Origin: Azolla caroliniana
Lineage: Eukaryota; Polypodiophyta
Assembly: GCA_043228905.1 (NCBI GenBank)
Contig: JBHGNT010000018.1
Location: 1,054,001 to 1,118,000 of the forward strand
Reading direction: 5' to 3'
Length of the DNA stretch: 64,000 bases
Shown one piece after another: positions 61,748-64,000 of this stretch (the stretch's first letter is position 1; each line of letters starts with the position of its first letter). Both the position numbers and the translations under genes were made by a program. A model generated the notes under the pieces. That model worked only from the letters and a program-made list of their open reading frames with translations. It did no database searches and had not been told where the DNA came from.

Positions 61748-62215
61748 TCAGGACTCGCTGCCCTCCGGTAAGGGTGCTGCGACTGGCCTTACCTTCCGGT
61801 CCATAGTCTTGTACTTCGTGCAAACCCGGGCCGTCCGATCCGACCCGAGCCCCTGACTGAAGTTCGCGATGACTTCGTACATCTCTTCGGAACATACCGG
61901 TATCGTTTGGTCTTCGTTAAGGTCTTCTCCGGCTACCTCCCTCAACATTCCCAAGGTGTCGTCGAAGGAGACCGCCTCCACGGCTCCGCTGATTTCCTCG
62001 TCCGGGCCGAGAACTCCGCACGCTCGAAGTCGCACTTCCGCCCTTGTCTTTTCTCGGCCAACGATGCCGACTATCATACACCCTCCGTTGTTGGAGAAGC
62101 AAAATTTCCTACCTATCGTACAGGGTTCCTTCGGTTTCGGTTCTATTGTACAATCGTGGGGTCTTTCCCGAGTGTCCGGGCTGTCTCGGCCCCACGCCTT
62201 GGCAGCCCTCTCTAA
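61748..62215 (-). pseudogene. Gypsy pol N-terminal segment, entered by -1 frame change
   Basis: The frame is open from 62215, overlapping the protease stop, to a TGA at 61748-61750. It encodes a linker (WGRDSPDTRERPHDC) and then FSNNGGCMIVGIVGREKTRA. It runs on in the same frame as the RT after the TGA. No catalytic motif was seen. Confidence 0.7.
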
Positions 62216-63333
62216 AAATCCTCCCGGTTCTCGCCACCGAGGGATTCGCGGTTTCGCTCGTGGTTCGGCCGCACCATCAGAAATTGGACCGAATGGCGCC
62301 CATCCTGGCTTTTGACCCTCGCGTAGGCCGAACCGTTGTCCAGCACCTTGGTCTCCATTCGCACCGCCGTGATGTATGGTTCCCCTAATATGACCGGGTG
62401 CAAGGACGTCTCCTGTACAAAGAAGTGCTGGTCAATCTCGATGTCGCCGATCTTGACTCGCACGTTCGGGCAGGCCCCGTGCAATTCCTCGGTGGCGCGC
62501 GTCGCCGCCCGTATCTTCCACCCGTGCTTGGTGTTGATCGGCCACTTTCCCTTCTTATAGAAGTCCATGGACATCAGGTTTATTTCCGAACCGTGGTCCA
62601 CCAATGCCACCACCGGTTCCTGAACATCTCCGATCTTTACCGGGGTCTCCGTGGTCGCTCGGGCCCAGTGTGGCCTCGAATAGTGGCTCTCCGCCCACTC
62701 ATCTTCTAGCGCCAAGTCGTCGATGTGCGTCGTCCGCACCTCCACCGGTCTTTCCGGTTCCGTCTCCGTCGACAGCCTCTTCCGCTTCACCAAGTCCACA
62801 ATGGAGTCGTGGAACTCCTTCTTGGCGATCCCTAGCACCTCCCGCAATGACAGCTCCACTTTGCTATCGAGGATCCGTTCTTCTAGGACCTTTCGTAGGT
62901 CCGTGGTCCTTTCTATTTCCGTCCCTAGTCGGTATCCGCCCTTCTTGGGGTTATCTTGCGCGCTGGACCCACCGGCTTCGTTTCGTCGTTGCCCGAATCG
63001 GGTCTCGTATCGTTGTGAGGGCCCGGCCGCTCCGGCTTTCCCCACTCGTTTGTCTTCTACCAGAGCCTCGTAGTTCCGGCAGGCGGCTTCTACGAAGCCC
63101 ATCTTTTCCTCGACCGGGTCGCTCCACCCGGTTATTTCCGGGACCCGTCTCTCAGCGCGGTCCGTTTCATCTTTCCTCAGCCGTGCGCCGGCGAGACCTT
63201 CCAGCATTGCCGACCAGAATCCTTCTTTGCCCTCCTTTCGGGCCTCGCTGCCCCCGACCCGAATGCCGGCCGACGCCGAGTAGTGGATGGCCTCCACGTG
63301 TCGGGCCGCTGCCTCTTCCATCAGTCTCTTCAT
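62212..63333 (-). CDS. Gypsy protease-containing segment
   Basis: In the same frame as the gag-like segment, after one TGA. The first about 240 residues are charged and Arg/Glu-rich with no known motif. A retroviral-type aspartic protease follows: VVALVDHGSEINLMSMDFYK, with DHG in place of the usual DTG/DSG, a flap-like region, and HPVILGEPYITAVRMETKVL. It ends at TAG in the string GAT TTT TAG, where a -1 slip enters the pol frame. Confidence 0.78.
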   Translation of the reverse strand: MKRLMEEAAARHVEAIHYSASAGIRVGGSEARKEGKEGFWSAMLEGLAGARLRKDETDRAERRVPEITGWSDPVEEKMGFVEAACRNYEALVEDKRVGKAGAAGPSQRYETRFGQRRNEAGGSSAQDNPKKGGYRLGTEIERTTDLRKVLEERILDSKVELSLREVLGIAKKEFHDSIVDLVKRKRLSTETEPERPVEVRTTHIDDLALEDEWAESHYSRPHWARATTETPVKIGDVQEPVVALVDHGSEINLMSMDFYKKGKWPINTKHGWKIRAATRATEELHGACPNVRVKIGDIEIDQHFFVQETSLHPVILGEPYITAVRMETKVLDNGSAYARVKSQDGRHSVQFLMVRPNHERNRESLGGENREDF

Positions 63334-63336
63334 ACG

Positions 63337-64000
63337 TCATCGCCCGTCGTTCCGGTTTAGGGCCCTTCTGGTATCGCCGGCGTGCACCCGGCCTTCCCAT
63401 AGGTACACCACCCGGTTCCTCAACGCCTCTACGAAATCGCCGCAGTCCTTCCGAATGTGGCCGACCTCATCGCACCACATGCACTTGTTCCCTGCTACCG
63501 GACGTCGGTCACGAGCCGGTTCGCCGCCTTCCCTTCGAGTCTGGGCGATCTGGAGATCCTTTATCGCCCGCATCAACTCCTCCAGCGCTCCTCCTCCGGA
63601 CGAGTCATTGACCATGCCGGTCGGAGCCGAACCGGTTTCGAGCCACTCCCGGGTCTCTTCCCTTCGCCCTTGTGGTGCCGGTTCAAGCCTCCTTGCTGTG
63701 ATAGAGCCCGCTTCGGTCGCCCCGTTGTCAGCCCATTCTCGCCGTTTGTCGAAACGGCCACAGACTCTCTTAACCGTCGTCCAGTCGGTCGTCCGCCCGT
63801 CTTCTGTTTCTAGCAAGGAGCCGACTTGATCCCGGTCCTGCTCGTCCACCGACTTGACGAACAGTTGGACCCGGCTCGTATCCAGAACGGTTCGGTCAAG
63901 CGCCGAAAGGCGCGCAAAGTGTTCCTCAAACTCCTGGAGGAGTGCCGACGCATTTCTTCCCTTGCCGGGGGACTCCACCCATTCCATGAAGTTCCGTTTC
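63337..64000 (-). CDS. Gypsy gag-like segment, partial
   Basis: The frame is open to the right edge, so the true start lies outside. It encodes ALLQEFEEHFARLSALDRTV, a Gag-like helical segment, then a Gly/Ser/Arg-rich linker and a CCHC knuckle CMWCDEVGHIRKDC. It ends at TGA (63337-63339), two codons before the ATG at 63333 in the same frame. Confidence 0.75.
   Translation of the reverse strand, partial: KRNFMEWVESPGKGRNASALLQEFEEHFARLSALDRTVLDTSRVQLFVKSVDEQDRDQVGSLLETEDGRTTDWTTVKRVCGRFDKRREWADNGATEAGSITARRLEPAPQGRREETREWLETGSAPTGMVNDSSGGGALEELMRAIKDLQIAQTRREGGEPARDRRPVAGNKCMWCDEVGHIRKDCGDFVEALRNRVVYLWEGRVHAGDTRRALNRNDGR

Larger units (their letters stand above)
52643..64000 (-). mobile_element. 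Ty3/gypsy LTR retrotransposon, 5' end beyond the window
   Basis: Order on the minus strand is: gag-like (from the right edge), protease, RT, RNase H, integrase, polypurine tract (AGGTGGGGGCAGA at about 58657-58645), then the 3' LTR. The LTR begins TGTCGTGAAGAAAACCGTCC at 58644 and ends at 52643 with the inverse complement (one mismatch), so its termini form a 20-bp inverted repeat. It is split by the copia insertion. Removing that element and one target-site copy leaves an LTR of about 671 bp. A TATA box (CTATAAAAAGG) lies near 53155. The flank next to 52643 is accgt, which predicts the distal target-site copy. The element is GC-rich relative to host DNA. Confidence 0.82.

Overview
This is nuclear DNA from a seed plant, most likely a flowering plant. 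Genes are split by GT-AG introns of about 0.1 to 2.2 kb. The encoded proteins are plant-type: plastid chlorophyll dephytylase, two-domain plastid glyoxalase I, and an RBP45/47 triple-RRM protein. The intergenic DNA is AT-rich and full of microsatellites and retroelements. I cannot name the species from the sequence. No bacterial genes, CRISPR arrays or complete RNA genes were seen.

The left three quarters (1-47.7 kb) is gene-bearing. In order it holds: an unrecognised partial gene (-, 1-3090); an ALKBH1-type 2-oxoglutarate dioxygenase (+, 5747-10785, 7 exons); a single-domain glyoxalase/VOC protein of the plant GLYI4 type (+, 13417-15861); the elongation factor IWS1 (-, 18184-23110, 11 exons); an RBP45/47 RNA-binding protein (+, 26180-31246); chlorophyll dephytylase CLD1 (-, 33421-36865); a small, probably plastid-targeted conserved protein (+, 39303-40697); and plastid glyoxalase I (-, 43546-47708, 9 exons). 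I built the exon chains by joining splice sites and checking phase. Six of the eight genes close in frame from ATG to stop with only canonical splice sites. CLD1 closes only with a GA 5' splice site. The first gene stays unresolved. Between the genes lie tandem duplications (331 bp, 75 bp, about 120 bp, about 165 bp), a (CCATA)n block, GAA and GA tracts, LINE fragments and tRNA-like SINE heads.

The right quarter (47.9-64 kb) is a retrotransposon cluster. It starts with remains of a chromodomain Ty3/gypsy element, a LINE tail, and an LTR-like repeat pair around a gag fragment. It ends with two nested elements on the minus strand. A Ty3/gypsy element runs from its 3' LTR end at 52643 past the right edge. 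A structurally complete Ty1/copia element (53193-58518) has inserted into that 3' LTR. The copia has 606-bp LTRs differing at 3 sites, an ACTTC target-site duplication, a tRNA-Met-type primer site and one uninterrupted 1357-residue polyprotein. The gypsy reading frame is broken by three in-frame stops and one -1 frame change. Two of these sit in contexts that could also allow recoding. Its pol looks more like the fungal-type Ty3 elements I know than the usual plant ones.

The genes are ordinary single-copy housekeeping and plastid genes, not a pathway cluster. The only functional pairing is that two VOC/glyoxalase-superfamily genes lie about 28 kb apart.
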